Shown here one piece after another: positions 37,563 to 47,271 of a stretch of DNA of 64,000 nt. The notes below the pieces were generated by a model that searched no databases, was not told the DNA's origin, and saw nothing but the letters and a program-made list of their open reading frames with translations. The translations under genes and the position numbers were made by a program. This stretch comes from Rhodobiaceae bacterium (GTDB taxonomy: Bacteria > Pseudomonadota > Alphaproteobacteria > Rhizobiales > TMED25), in NCBI GenBank assembly GCA_018651345.1, contig JABIEF010000073.1, positions 62,001-126,000 on the forward strand, read 5' to 3'. The stretch's first letter is position 1. Each line of letters begins with the position of its first letter.

Positions 37563-38042
37563 ATGAAATATCTACTAATACTAATTCTTACTATTACAAT
37601 TTCAAATTATTCTAATACTGCTAATGCTGAAGAAACAGAAATATGTGGAGGTGTGGGTGGCAGTCTCTTGTGTGGTGCAGGAATCGGAGGGGGCATTGGA
37701 GCAGCAATTGGTGGAAATGATGGAGCTAAATCAGGCGCACTTATTGGAGGAATCCTAGGTATTGCATCTAGTATAAACAAACAACAGAAAATTAATGACA
37801 ATACAAATAATATTGATAGTACTAATAATATCTATACCTACGACTTGACTTATAATATACAAATAGCGTTAATTAGTCTTGGTTACGATACCGGAGCCTA
37901 TGACGGGAATTATGGCCCTCAAACAAAAAATTCTATAAAAAGTTATCAAAAAAATAATAGTCTTTTAGTGAATGGATTTCCTTCAAAAGAGCTTTACCTT
38001 CATATTAAGAAGAGCGTTGTAAACCTCTATAGTGAAGAATAA
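37563..38042 (+). CDS. Exported glycine-zipper plus peptidoglycan-binding domain protein
   Basis: A signal peptide (MKYLLILILTITISN... to about ANA) is followed by a glycine-zipper segment, GAGIGGGIGAAIGGNDGAKSG and ALIGGILGIA, able to insert into or pack at a membrane. A low-complexity Asn/Asp linker then leads to a C-terminal PG_binding_1-type domain (LISLGYDTGAYDGNYGP and TKNSIKSYQKNNSL). The architecture suggests an envelope protein tethering the outer membrane to the cell wall. The tracked ORF opens at TTG (37542). The ATG at 37563, preceded by AAGGG, starts right at the signal peptide and gives 159 aa. It stands alone and converges on the MFS gene. Confidence 0.8.
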   Translation: MKYLLILILTITISNYSNTANAEETEICGGVGGSLLCGAGIGGGIGAAIGGNDGAKSGALIGGILGIASSINKQQKINDNTNNIDSTNNIYTYDLTYNIQIALISLGYDTGAYDGNYGPQTKNSIKSYQKNNSLLVNGFPSKELYLHIKKSVVNLYSEE

Positions 38043-38052
38043 TTAATCAATA

Positions 38053-39231
38053 TTATTTGGATGATTTTGCTATCAAAAAAGATATGGTGCCTATTGATGA
38101 TAACAACACTAACTGCATTGCCATAGGGAATGCAGTTTCTATTGATATTGATGCAGCAATATAAGTACATATTCCCGCCAATGCAAATTGCATAGATCCT
38201 GATAATCCTGAGGCTGCTCCAGCTAATTCCGGTTTAACACTGACAATATTGGCAATAATATTTGGCATAACAATACCGTTTGAATAAGTTATAATCATCA
38301 TAGAACCAAATAACGTATAAATATTCATTAAGTTATGATAGATTACAACTCCCATTACAACTGAACCTAGAATGCCTCCAAAAACACCTATCTTAATCAA
38401 TTTCAGAGAACCAATTCTCTCTGACAATCTTGCTGCAGTAAAGCTACCAAGCATAAAAGCTATAGAAATTGGTATAAAACCAAAGCCATATTGCGTCGGG
38501 CTAAATTCTAAAATCTTAATTATTATATAAGGAGCTACAGCCAGAAAAGTAAAAAACATCGAGTTAGCACAGGCCATAGTCAATGTAAAAAGTACGAATT
38601 TACGTATTCTCAATAAAATAATAAAATTATATAACAATGTTTTAATATCACCACGTGATCTGTTGTCTATATTTGTTTCTTTTATGCCATTATATGCCAT
38701 AATAATTAATAAGATTCCTGTAAAAAATAGTACATAAAAAGAAGATCGCCATCCTACGAAGTCTTCTAACAATCCACCTAATACAGGGGCTATCATAGGG
38801 GCTATGACCATAACTGTAGTCACATACCCTAAGGCACTTGCAGCTTTTTCTCTACCATATACATCTCTTACAATTGCCCTGCCGAGGACTACTCCAGAAA
38901 CACCTCCTAAGGCTTGGATAAATCTTCCAAAAACAAGTATTTCTATTGTTGGGGCTATAGAGCAAATTATTGAACCAATAATAAATATAAATATACCAAT
39001 CATTAAAATTGATCTACGACCGTATGCATCTGATAAAGTTCCAATTATCAGCTGACCAATTGCCATGGCTGCAATAAATGCTGTTATAACCAACTGTGCA
39101 CTAGAATAAGTAACATTATAGTAATCAGAGATACTTGGTAATGAGGGTACTATTATATTGAGAGTAAAAGGGGCTAATCCAGTAATAGCAGCTAATGCTA
39201 ATATTGATGGAGGTTTTTCTAATTTTATCAT
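38053..39231 (-). CDS. MFS transporter, Bcr/CflA drug-resistance subfamily
   Basis: A 12-helix major facilitator. The N-terminal half has the antiporter signature LNIIVPSLPSI near residue 24 and the loop 2-3 motif GTLSDAYGRRSIL. QALGGVSGVVLGRAIVRDVYGRE in helices 4-5 is typical of the Bcr/CflA subfamily. The family exports drugs such as bicyclomycin and chloramphenicol, and sometimes sulfonamides or cysteine. The actual substrate here is unknown. At 392 aa it is complete. It follows gshA by 18 bp, so co-expression is likely. Confidence 0.9.
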   Translation of the reverse strand: MIKLEKPPSILALAAITGLAPFTLNIIVPSLPSISDYYNVTYSSAQLVITAFIAAMAIGQLIIGTLSDAYGRRSILMIGIFIFIIGSIICSIAPTIEILVFGRFIQALGGVSGVVLGRAIVRDVYGREKAASALGYVTTVMVIAPMIAPVLGGLLEDFVGWRSSFYVLFFTGILLIIMAYNGIKETNIDNRSRGDIKTLLYNFIILLRIRKFVLFTLTMACANSMFFTFLAVAPYIIIKILEFSPTQYGFGFIPISIAFMLGSFTAARLSERIGSLKLIKIGVFGGILGSVVMGVVIYHNLMNIYTLFGSMMIITYSNGIVMPNIIANIVSVKPELAGAASGLSGSMQFALAGICTYIAASISIETAFPMAMQLVLLSSIGTISFLIAKSSK

Positions 39232-39249
39232 AAATATGTAGCTTCTATT

Positions 39250-40629
39250 TTAAATAGTATTTGCAAATAAAACCTTATCTATATTCCTAGACCAATCTTT
39301 ATTATACATTTTTATTAAATAATCAGCCGAGGTCTCTTTCTTGTCTATAATTGAGAATAATGGGGCTAAATATCTTTCTTCGGACTCCCCTTTAATATTG
39401 AAAATACCTCTTGCCGTAAGTCCTTTAGAAGATAGCTCTAATATTTCTAATAAAATCTTATCTATTTTCTTAGATCTAAATTTAGCATTTAAACCAAATA
39501 ACATTACATTTTCTCTTAATTCAACAATTTCATCGAATGTCCAGTCAGAGATTAAATCATAAGCAGATTTAAGTGACTTACTATCATAAAGCAATCCTAC
39601 CCAAAAAGATGACAGAGCTATAATCTTATCAGGCATACCGCCATCCGCACCTCTCATTTCAATAAATTGTTTTAACCTAACTTCAGGAAATAATGTTGTT
39701 AAATGGTTCGACCAGTCATCTAGAGTTGGATATGTTAATTTATTCGATTCCATTTTAAAACCATAATTCATAAAATCTCTAAAAGTTATTTTATTTACTG
39801 GCAGATAAACTCCTTCTCTATATAAAAAATACATAGGAATATCTAATGCATAATCCATATATTTTTCAAAAGACATTGTTTTATCAAATGCGAATGGTAA
39901 AAAACCCGTTCTTTCAACATCCGTATTCGTCCATACTTTTGATCTATAGCTATTATAACCTGAGTTTTCATTTTCATAAAAAGGACTGTTTGAAAATAAT
40001 GCAGTAACCAAGGGCTGCAAAGCAAGGCCAACCCTAAATTTATTAACCATATCAATCTCACTGTCATAGTCTAAATTCACTTGGATTGTTGAAGTACGGT
40101 GCATCATATCTAGACCCATAGAACCAACGGATGGCATGTATTCACGCATAATATCATATCTTTTCTTGGGCATTTTAGGCATTTCATTTAACTTCCATGA
40201 CGGCGGAAATCCAATATTCAAAAAATTAATACCAAGTTCTTCTCCGATAACTTTTACTTCTTTCAAATGACTAAAAAGCTCAGCGCTCGTTTCGTGGAGG
40301 TTGCTCAACGGAGCTCCAGATAATTCTATTTGACCAGCAGGTTCTATTGACACACTCCTATCTGATTTGAACTTATCCTTCAAACCTATCGTGTTGCCAT
40401 TTTCTTTAATTGCCAACCAATCAAATCTATTTGCTAAATTTTCTAACAATGCTTTTACACCATTCTGACCATCGTATTGGATAGGTAGCTTGGAATCTTT
40501 ATAGTAAGCAAATTTTTCATGCTCCGTTCCTATAACCCATTTGCTTTTTGACTTACAACCATATTGGAAATATGCAATTAGATCCTGACAGGTTAAATTT
40601 TTCTCTGATGATTCTGTATTATTTTCCAT
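39250..40629 (-). CDS. gshA: Glutamate-cysteine ligase (alphaproteobacterial/plant type)
   Basis: First step of glutathione synthesis, joining glutamate and cysteine with ATP. It matches the plant/Alphaproteobacteria GshA class: GTEHEKFAY (about residue 36), SVSIEPAGQIELSGAP near 94-109, MLDMMHRTSTIQVNLDY-like (LDMMHRTSTIQVNLD), and IEMRGADGGMPDKI. The length of 459 aa is normal. Upstream is a 442-bp spacer before ubiA. gshB is not in the window. Confidence 0.95.
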   Translation of the reverse strand: MENNTESSEKNLTCQDLIAYFQYGCKSKSKWVIGTEHEKFAYYKDSKLPIQYDGQNGVKALLENLANRFDWLAIKENGNTIGLKDKFKSDRSVSIEPAGQIELSGAPLSNLHETSAELFSHLKEVKVIGEELGINFLNIGFPPSWKLNEMPKMPKKRYDIMREYMPSVGSMGLDMMHRTSTIQVNLDYDSEIDMVNKFRVGLALQPLVTALFSNSPFYENENSGYNSYRSKVWTNTDVERTGFLPFAFDKTMSFEKYMDYALDIPMYFLYREGVYLPVNKITFRDFMNYGFKMESNKLTYPTLDDWSNHLTTLFPEVRLKQFIEMRGADGGMPDKIIALSSFWVGLLYDSKSLKSAYDLISDWTFDEIVELRENVMLFGLNAKFRSKKIDKILLEILELSSKGLTARGIFNIKGESEERYLAPLFSIIDKKETSADYLIKMYNKDWSRNIDKVLFANTI

Positions 40630-41071
40630 AAAAACAACAAATCACAATTTTAAATTTATTTCTATACTTTTTTTATATTATTTAAATCGAAATTTATTAA
40701 CCATGGTACCAATCACTTCATAGAGATTAAACTATGATAATATTGACTATGGTGGGTATATATGCCCGAAAGATTCTTAGCTTAAGGCAAATTCTTAATA
40801 CGTTATCAGAAGCTATAATTTATTACCTTTGATTGACTAAAAAGGTAAATAAAAATAGATCAATACTTTTCTTTAAGATTCTTTATGGATTCACAGGAAT
40901 TAACAATTTTAATTACCAGAGAATAATTTATCACTTAAATATAAACTAATATTCTTTATTAAATTAGATTTAATATACATCACTCTACTTATTTGATATA
41001 AAAGGTTATTGTAAAATTTATTTATAATTTACTTCTGATGAAAAAAAACTTTCAAAAAAATATCTAATCCT
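40630..41071. other. 442-bp spacer between divergent gshA and ubiA, no gene recognised
   Basis: The longest non-coding stretch in the window. It must hold the promoters for gshA (minus) and ubiA (plus). No frame on either strand reads as a known protein and no tRNA-like element was seen. One short inverted repeat, TTACCTTT-N10-AAAGGTAA, lies at 40823-40848 without a T-run. The middle (about 40720-40810) is less AT-rich than the flanks. Confidence 0.6.
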
Positions 41072-41950
41072 ATGAAAAACAAATTACAAAATAATTTGAA
41101 ATATTATATACAGCTTTCAAGATTTGATAAACCAATTGGTTGGTGGCTGTTATTTATCCCTTGTATTTATAGTCTAACATTATCTTCAGTTAAATATAAT
41201 ATTTACCCTGATTTATACTTGATATTTTTATTTTTAATAGGCTCGATAATAATGAGAGCTGTTGGCTGTATCTTTAACGATATAATAGATAGAAAAATAG
41301 ATGTAAAAGTTGAGAGAACTAAGAACAGGCCATTAGCAAGTAAAAAAATTACACTCTTAGAAGCATTGTTACTTATATCTATATTATCCTTAATAGGGCT
41401 TTTGATATTATTACAATTTAATGATTTGACTGTGGTAATTGGACTATGTTCAATTATAACAATCATCATATATCCTTTTATGAAAAGAATAACATATTGG
41501 CCTCAATTATTTCTAGGCATTGCATTTAATTGGGGTGCGCTAGTTGGATGGACTTCCGTAGGTGGAAGCATCTCTATTGAAATGCTATTCATATACCTAG
41601 CATGCCTATTTTGGACTCTTGGTTATGATACAATATATGGCTATCAAGACATTGAAGATGATAAAAAAATTGGCATCAAATCAACTTCTAGGTTATTTGG
41701 CAAAGATACAAAATTACATATTTGGTTTTTCTATTTTATTAAGTATTTTTTACTAACAGCTGCACTATATCTAGTTAATGTAAATATTATTAGCTATTGT
41801 CTCCTTGCTATGGCAATGATGTATACATTGCAATTAATTAAAAATGTAGACATCAAAGATCCAAATTCATGTGCTATTTTCTTTAATAAAAATCGTAATA
41901 TTGGCTTAATAAACATTCTAGCCATCTCTCTTTCTATCTTTTTGGGTTAA
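41072..41950 (+). CDS. ubiA: 4-hydroxybenzoate polyprenyltransferase
   Basis: Attaches the polyprenyl chain to 4-hydroxybenzoate in ubiquinone synthesis. It is a membrane enzyme with about eight helices. The first Asp motif is NDIIDRKIDVKVERTKNRP (N69-D70 to D77), and the second is YQDIEDDKKIGIKST. The early block RFDKPIGWWLLFIP is typical of UbiA and separates it from heme o synthase. The length of 292 aa is normal. It is followed 6 bp later by waaA, a less usual partner. The chain donor is made by the polyprenyl synthase at 7.6 kb. Confidence 0.95.
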   Translation: MKNKLQNNLKYYIQLSRFDKPIGWWLLFIPCIYSLTLSSVKYNIYPDLYLIFLFLIGSIIMRAVGCIFNDIIDRKIDVKVERTKNRPLASKKITLLEALLLISILSLIGLLILLQFNDLTVVIGLCSIITIIIYPFMKRITYWPQLFLGIAFNWGALVGWTSVGGSISIEMLFIYLACLFWTLGYDTIYGYQDIEDDKKIGIKSTSRLFGKDTKLHIWFFYFIKYFLLTAALYLVNVNIISYCLLAMAMMYTLQLIKNVDIKDPNSCAIFFNKNRNIGLINILAISLSIFLG

Positions 41951-41956
41951 AGTAAT

Positions 41957-43240
41957 ATGAATATAATCAGAAAAAAAATTCTATTTTTATATATTATAAC
42001 TACTTCTATTCTTGGGATATTTATCAATTTTTATTTCACCTATAGAATATTTAAAAATAAAGAAAACAAAGAAAGTGCTCAACAAAAATCATTTAAGAAT
42101 GTTAAGCTTCGACCACTAGGAACTTTAATTTGGATACACGCATCAAGTGTTGGCGAATCTTTATCGGCACTTCCGTTAATAGAATTAATCATTAAAAATC
42201 AAACTTTTGATAATATATTATTTACAACATCAACAATTACATCAAAAGCAATTATAGAAAATAGAATTTCCGACAAGGTATTACACCAATATCTCCCTCT
42301 TGATACTATTTTTCTAGCTAGAAGATTTCTAAATCATTGGAAGCCAAATTCAATAGCGTTCATTGAATCTGAGATTTGGCCGAATTTCTTTCAGCAAATA
42401 AAAAAAATAGATGTTCCCTTCTATATAGCGAATGCCAGAATGTCAGAAAATTCTTTTAAAAAATGGAAGAAATACAATACTGGAGCTAAAGAATTATTAA
42501 GTGCAGCAGACATTATTTTTGCTCAAGATAGCACTGCTGAATCAAAATTTAAAAGCCTAGGGGTATCTAATATATGCAATATTGGAAATATCAAATTTGA
42601 TAGTAGCCCCTTACCCGTAGATAAAATTAAATATAATTCTTTAAAAGCAAAGTTCGATAAGAAAATTATATTCGTTGCTGGCTCAACTCATAAAATTGAA
42701 AATTTTGAAATTGTTAAAATACATCAATCTCTCTCAAAACAGATTAGCAACTTAATGACAATAATTGTTCCTAGGCAGTTACTTGAGATTCATGCGTTAG
42801 AAAAGTTCATGGTAAAAAATAATATATCATATTCAAAAAAATCTAATAGTGAAGATACTAATAATAATTCAAACTTGCTCATTGTAGACACAATGGGTGA
42901 ACTTGGTCTTTATTATAAAATAGCTAACATTGCCTTTATTGGGGGATCTTTGATAAATAAAGGTGGTCAAAATCCGATTGAAGCCTTGCAATTTGATTGC
43001 CCTGTTTTACACGGGAAGCATACCTCTAATTTTCATGAGATTTATAAAAATTTAGATAAATTAGGTGGGGCTATAAGAGTAAATGATGAGAAAGAACTTG
43101 AGAGCACTCTAATAGAATTAATAAAAGATACGAAAACTATAAAAAATATGAATAAGGCAAATGCGAATTTAATTAAACTTAATCAAGGCGCCTCTGTTAT
43201 TATAGAAAGAATTTTGTCATTGAATACGCAAGGGGATTAA
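41957..43240 (+). CDS. waaA: 3-deoxy-D-manno-octulosonic acid transferase
   Basis: Adds Kdo to lipid IVA at the inner membrane, a core step of LPS synthesis. An N-terminal anchor (about residues 7-25) precedes the first GT-B lobe with IWIHASSVGESLSALPLI, which includes the conserved catalytic Glu. ESEIWPNF and the C-terminal IGGSLINKGGQNPIEAL are family blocks. At 427 aa it is normal. Four bases separate it from lpxK, a conserved pairing. Confidence 0.95.
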   Translation: MNIIRKKILFLYIITTSILGIFINFYFTYRIFKNKENKESAQQKSFKNVKLRPLGTLIWIHASSVGESLSALPLIELIIKNQTFDNILFTTSTITSKAIIENRISDKVLHQYLPLDTIFLARRFLNHWKPNSIAFIESEIWPNFFQQIKKIDVPFYIANARMSENSFKKWKKYNTGAKELLSAADIIFAQDSTAESKFKSLGVSNICNIGNIKFDSSPLPVDKIKYNSLKAKFDKKIIFVAGSTHKIENFEIVKIHQSLSKQISNLMTIIVPRQLLEIHALEKFMVKNNISYSKKSNSEDTNNNSNLLIVDTMGELGLYYKIANIAFIGGSLINKGGQNPIEALQFDCPVLHGKHTSNFHEIYKNLDKLGGAIRVNDEKELESTLIELIKDTKTIKNMNKANANLIKLNQGASVIIERILSLNTQGD

Positions 43241-43244
43241 AATA

Positions 43245-44261
43245 TTGAGAGAACCAAACTTTTGGAAAAATAAAAATTTTCTGTCACTATCTTTGTTGCC
43301 TATTGGACTTTTATATCATTTGATTGTGAGGGCTAGATTCAACCTAACCGTACCTAAAAAAACAACCAAACTAATCATATCAATCGGCAGCCCTGTAATA
43401 GGTGGCGGAGGAAAAACACCTACAGTAATATCAATAACAAATTTACTGTCATCAAATAATTATAAAAATATTTCTATTATATCCAGGGGCTATAAAGGAA
43501 AAGAATTGGGCCCTCTAGAAGTGCAAAAAAATCATAAAGCTGAGAAGGTTGGGGACGAAGCTTTAGTTTTGTCAAATGTTACAAAAACATATGTATCAAA
43601 AAATAAAATAAAAGGGATTGAATTTGCTATTAAAAATGGTTCATCAATTTTATTACTTGATGACGGTTATCATAACCCAAGTGTGAAAAAAGATATCTCA
43701 ATACTAGTCATTGATGGAATGGTTAATCTTGGTAATGGTATGATTTTCCCTTCCGGTCCGCTCAAAGAAGGTTTTAAATCACAACTAAAAAGATGTGATG
43801 CAATAATTGTAATAAATAAAAAAAATATTGATAAATATTTACTGGAAAAAATAATAAACTCGAAAAAGCCCATTATTAATAGCAAAGTAAATTATCTTCA
43901 TAAAATTAAAGAAATAAGAAATAAGAAAATTATTGGATTATGTGGGATCGGCTCCCCTAACAAGTTCTTTAATGCATTGGCAAGTTTAAGTTTTAAAGTA
44001 ACGAAGCAAATTATTTTTAATAATCACCATCTCTACTCAAGAGAAGAAGTCTCATCCTTGATTAAATTGCTTGATAATGATCCGGGGTATTCCATGATAA
44101 CAACAGAAAAAGATTATGTAAGATTTAGTAATGACAATGATCCAGAATCAAAGTTAAGAAATAAATTAAATATCTTAAAAATGGAAATAGAAATATTAGA
44201 AGAAGATAAACATATACTATTGGACCTTATTGAGAAGAAAATACAAGTGTACAAAAATTAA
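43245..44261 (+). CDS. lpxK: Tetraacyldisaccharide 4'-kinase
   Basis: Phosphorylates the 4' position of the lipid A disaccharide to give lipid IVA. The P-loop reads GSPVIGGGGKTPT (residues 48-60), a variant of the usual GN-x-x-x-GG-x-GKTP. SRGYKG, GDEALVL and LDDGYHNPSVKKDISILVID are the other family blocks. The start is TTG at 43245. MREPNFW at that point matches the start of homologues, and no ATG is available nearby. At 338 aa it is complete. The 3' end overlaps the convergent DUF2093 gene by 4 bp. Confidence 0.93.
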   Translation: MREPNFWKNKNFLSLSLLPIGLLYHLIVRARFNLTVPKKTTKLIISIGSPVIGGGGKTPTVISITNLLSSNNYKNISIISRGYKGKELGPLEVQKNHKAEKVGDEALVLSNVTKTYVSKNKIKGIEFAIKNGSSILLLDDGYHNPSVKKDISILVIDGMVNLGNGMIFPSGPLKEGFKSQLKRCDAIIVINKKNIDKYLLEKIINSKKPIINSKVNYLHKIKEIRNKKIIGLCGIGSPNKFFNALASLSFKVTKQIIFNNHHLYSREEVSSLIKLLDNDPGYSMITTEKDYVRFSNDNDPESKLRNKLNILKMEIEILEEDKHILLDLIEKKIQVYKN

Positions 44262-44470
44262 AGTTCATTTTTGTATCTCTTAAGTGCTATGTCAGCGCTC
44301 TCATAAGCTTCTTGCTTGTCCACATTCCAATATTTTAAATCTTCAATATTAATCGAATTTCCAGTAACCGCACATATGACATAATCACCAGGAGTAATGA
44401 TGTCGAACTCACCATGAGAATATTTTAAAATAGCCTCTGATTTAAAATTATATCTTTTATTATTTTCCAT
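44258..44470 (-). CDS. DUF2093 protein
   Basis: A 70-residue soluble protein found in many Alphaproteobacteria next to lpxK or xseA. Its characteristic core is YSHGEFDIITPGDYVICAVTG, followed by IEDLKYWNVDKQEAYESADIAL. There is no signal peptide or membrane segment. Function is unknown. The start ATG is preceded directly by three copies of GTAAAAA and no Shine-Dalgarno. It ends 4 bp inside lpxK on the opposite strand. Confidence 0.85.
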   Translation of the reverse strand: MENNKRYNFKSEAILKYSHGEFDIITPGDYVICAVTGNSINIEDLKYWNVDKQEAYESADIALKRYKNEL

Positions 44471-44498
44471 TTTTTACTTTTTACTTTTTACTTTATAC
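44471..44498 (-). repeat. 7-bp tandem repeat (GTAAAAA) at the DUF2093 start
   Basis: On the plus strand TTTTTAC occurs three times in a row, followed by TTTATAC. On the minus strand GTAAAAA repeats run straight into the ATG of the DUF2093 gene. Copy-number change would alter its leader length but not its frame. Confidence 0.85.
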
Positions 44499-44552
44499 TT
44501 GTGAAAAATACATTGGTTCAAATAATATGTATTCTTATATTTTAGTGGAATT

Positions 44553-45914
44553 CTACTTTTTTATAACAGTACCTATAGATCCATCTATGAATACAATATT
44601 TAATTCTTTATTTTTAATTGCCTCACATTTAGTTCTTACGATATTAGCATTATTATCCTGTATTAACCCAAAACCCCTTGAAAGAACACTTCTGTAGCTC
44701 AGTGAGTATAATAATCTCGATCTAGATTCAACCATTTTATTGTCCTGGTTAATAATATTTTTTATTGATTTTTTTAGCATCTGGCCCATTAAATCTGATT
44801 TTCCTTTTGCATCATAGATATTTCGTAAAAGATGATTTTTAGAAATATGCTCTTTTAAAAAATTAAATTTTCTCCAATCTTCTTCAATAATTTTTTCAAA
44901 TGACCTTAAAAAACTGCCAATAATCTTATCAAAACGCTGTTGGTATAGATCGAGAACATTAGAGTATCTTGTAATTTTAAAAGAAAATAGATTATAATTA
45001 TTTCTTTTAAACAAAATTAAATCTTTAAATAATTTCTCATTTCTATCGCTAATCTCAGATAACCGAGAACTAAAATCAGAATATTTAAGAATAGCCATTT
45101 CAGCCGCTGCGGTGGGCGTAGATGCCCTTTTATCAGCAACGAAGTCAATTAATGTCCAATCATGCTCATGACCCACACCTGAAATAATTGGTATTTTGGA
45201 ATTATAGACTGCCCGAATTATTAATTCATCGTTAAATCCCCATAAATCTTCCAGTGACCCTCCCCCTCTAGAAATAATAATAATATCTGGTCTATTTATC
45301 TTGGAATCAAGATCTGTATTATTTAATTTATCTATTGCATTAGCAACTTCGATTGGACATTTATCTCCTTGAACGCTTACTGGGAACACTAAGATATTAA
45401 CAGGCATTCTGTCAGAAAATTTTTTTATTATATCTCCTAAAGCATCTCCATTTTCAGATGTAATTACTGCTATGTTTTTTGGAAAATATGGAAGTGCTAT
45501 CTTGTTATCTTCTGAAAAAAGTCCTTCTTTTATAAACTTTCTTTTTCGCTCTTCTAATAAAGCCATTAAAGCACCTTCACCAGACGGCTCAATTCTTTCA
45601 ATCGTTATCTGATATGATGACGATCCAGGATAAGTTGTAACTCTTCCAGTGGCAATAATCTCTAATCCTTCCTCTGGCTTAAAACTTAAACCTTTATATT
45701 TTGTACGCCATATAATTGCTTTTACTATTGCGCCTGAATCTTTTAAACTAAAATAATGATGTCCAGAAGAGTGGGCACCTTTATAGCCGGACACCTCTCC
45801 TTTTAATTTAACATAACCGTATTTATTTTCGATGGTTCTCTTAACATCATTTGAAAATTCACTAACAGTAAATTCTTGTATATTATTTTGGTAATCAATT
45901 TCAAAGTTATGCAT
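44553..45914 (-). CDS. xseA: Exodeoxyribonuclease VII large subunit
   Basis: The catalytic large subunit of the ssDNA exonuclease ExoVII. An N-terminal OB fold holds GEVSGYKGAHSSGHHYFSLKD. The catalytic domain has PDIIIISRGGGSLEDLWGFNDE, ISGVGHEHDWTLIDFVADKRA and STPTAAAE, all hallmark blocks. A helical arm follows. At 453 aa it is full length. It is back to back with purD over 94 bp, a classic alphaproteobacterial arrangement. xseB is not in the window. Confidence 0.96.
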   Translation of the reverse strand: MHNFEIDYQNNIQEFTVSEFSNDVKRTIENKYGYVKLKGEVSGYKGAHSSGHHYFSLKDSGAIVKAIIWRTKYKGLSFKPEEGLEIIATGRVTTYPGSSSYQITIERIEPSGEGALMALLEERKRKFIKEGLFSEDNKIALPYFPKNIAVITSENGDALGDIIKKFSDRMPVNILVFPVSVQGDKCPIEVANAIDKLNNTDLDSKINRPDIIIISRGGGSLEDLWGFNDELIIRAVYNSKIPIISGVGHEHDWTLIDFVADKRASTPTAAAEMAILKYSDFSSRLSEISDRNEKLFKDLILFKRNNYNLFSFKITRYSNVLDLYQQRFDKIIGSFLRSFEKIIEEDWRKFNFLKEHISKNHLLRNIYDAKGKSDLMGQMLKKSIKNIINQDNKMVESRSRLLYSLSYRSVLSRGFGLIQDNNANIVRTKCEAIKNKELNIVFIDGSIGTVIKK

Positions 45915-46008
45915 AAGAACCTATATGAAAAAAATTTCTTTTTTAGTAATGTTAAAGTAATATAATATCAAATCAACAATAACATAAATATTAAACTAAA
46001 GAACTACT

Positions 46009-47271
46009 ATGAAAATTCTGATAATAGGAAATGGTGGCAGAGAACACGCAATTGCAAGATCAATTTACTTAAGCTCTATTCCAAATAAAATCTATGCAAT
46101 CCCTGGTAACCCTGGAATAATGCAGTACGCAGAATGTTTAAACATTAGTTCTGATAATCATAAAGATATTTGTAATTTTTCAATAAGAAATAATATTAAT
46201 CTTGTTATTATAGGCCCCGAAGTCCCTATATGTAATGGTTTATCGGATGAACTTGAAAAAGGAAATATAAAAGTTTTTGCTCCATCTAAGTTCGCATCTC
46301 AACTTGAATCTTCTAAAAGCTTTACAAAAGAAATAGCTTATAAAAATAATATCCCAACAGCTGCGTACAAATGGTTTAATAAACAAGATAGAGCCTTACA
46401 ATATCTCGATTCATTAAATACGCCAATAGTTATAAAGGCCGATGGCCTTGCTGCTGGAAAAGGTGTATTTATTTGTGAATCAAAAAAAGAAGCAAGCGAA
46501 TCAATAAATGAAATTTTTAGTGGAAAATTTACTGATAATCCATCGCTAATAATTGAAGAATTTTTAAATGGCGAAGAGGTAAGCTTCTTTGCTTTGGTAG
46601 ACGGAAAAGATATTCAACCCTTAATTAGTGCCCAAGATCACAAAAGATTGCTTGAAGGTGACAAAGGACCAAATACAGGAGGAATGGGAGCTTATACACC
46701 CACACCAATATTGACAAATAATATAATTGGTCAAGTGATGAACAAAATTATTGAACCAACGGTAAGCGCTATGTATAAAAACAATACCCCCTACAAAGGT
46801 GTATTGTTTGCTGGTTTAATGATTACAGAAAAAGGACCAGAATTAATTGAATACAATATTAGATTTGGAGACCCAGAAACTCAAGCGATGTTAATGCTGC
46901 TTAAATCAGATTTATTATCAATGATGTTAGATACAGTTAATGGAGATCTTAAAAATACAAAAATTACATGGAAAAATGAGGCATCATTAACTGTTGTTCT
47001 TGCAAATAAAGGCTATCCTCTAAATTATAAAAAAGATTCCATTATCACCGGAATAGAAGATGCTGAAAAAGACCCAGGCATAAAAGTTTTTCATGCCGGA
47101 ACAAGACTTGAAAACAAAAGACTTATTGCAAGTGGTGGTCGTGTTCTTAATGTAACTGCAACAGGGTTATCAATAGAAGAGGCAAGAAAAAAGGCTTACA
47201 ATGCAATTGAAAAGATAAAATTTAAAACCAAATATTATAGAAAAGATATCGCTTGGAGAGCAATGAATTAA
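46009..47271 (+). CDS. purD: Phosphoribosylamine-glycine ligase (GAR synthetase)
   Basis: Second step of de novo purine synthesis: phosphoribosylamine plus glycine plus ATP to GAR. It starts with the typical MKILIIGNGGREHAIA. The ATP-grasp domain has IKADGLAAGKGVFI, GPNTGGMGAYTPTP and EYNIRFGDPETQ, and the C-terminal VFHAGT block is present. At 420 aa it is normal. The 3' end overlaps tadA by 4 bp. Confidence 0.97.
   Translation: MKILIIGNGGREHAIARSIYLSSIPNKIYAIPGNPGIMQYAECLNISSDNHKDICNFSIRNNINLVIIGPEVPICNGLSDELEKGNIKVFAPSKFASQLESSKSFTKEIAYKNNIPTAAYKWFNKQDRALQYLDSLNTPIVIKADGLAAGKGVFICESKKEASESINEIFSGKFTDNPSLIIEEFLNGEEVSFFALVDGKDIQPLISAQDHKRLLEGDKGPNTGGMGAYTPTPILTNNIIGQVMNKIIEPTVSAMYKNNTPYKGVLFAGLMITEKGPELIEYNIRFGDPETQAMLMLLKSDLLSMMLDTVNGDLKNTKITWKNEASLTVVLANKGYPLNYKKDSIITGIEDAEKDPGIKVFHAGTRLENKRLIASGGRVLNVTATGLSIEEARKKAYNAIEKIKFKTKYYRKDIAWRAMN

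Noticed and set aside
40823-40848. 8-bp inverted repeat as a terminator or riboswitch
   Set aside because: No T-run, a 10-nt loop, no neighbouring conserved structure, and both flanking genes point away from it.
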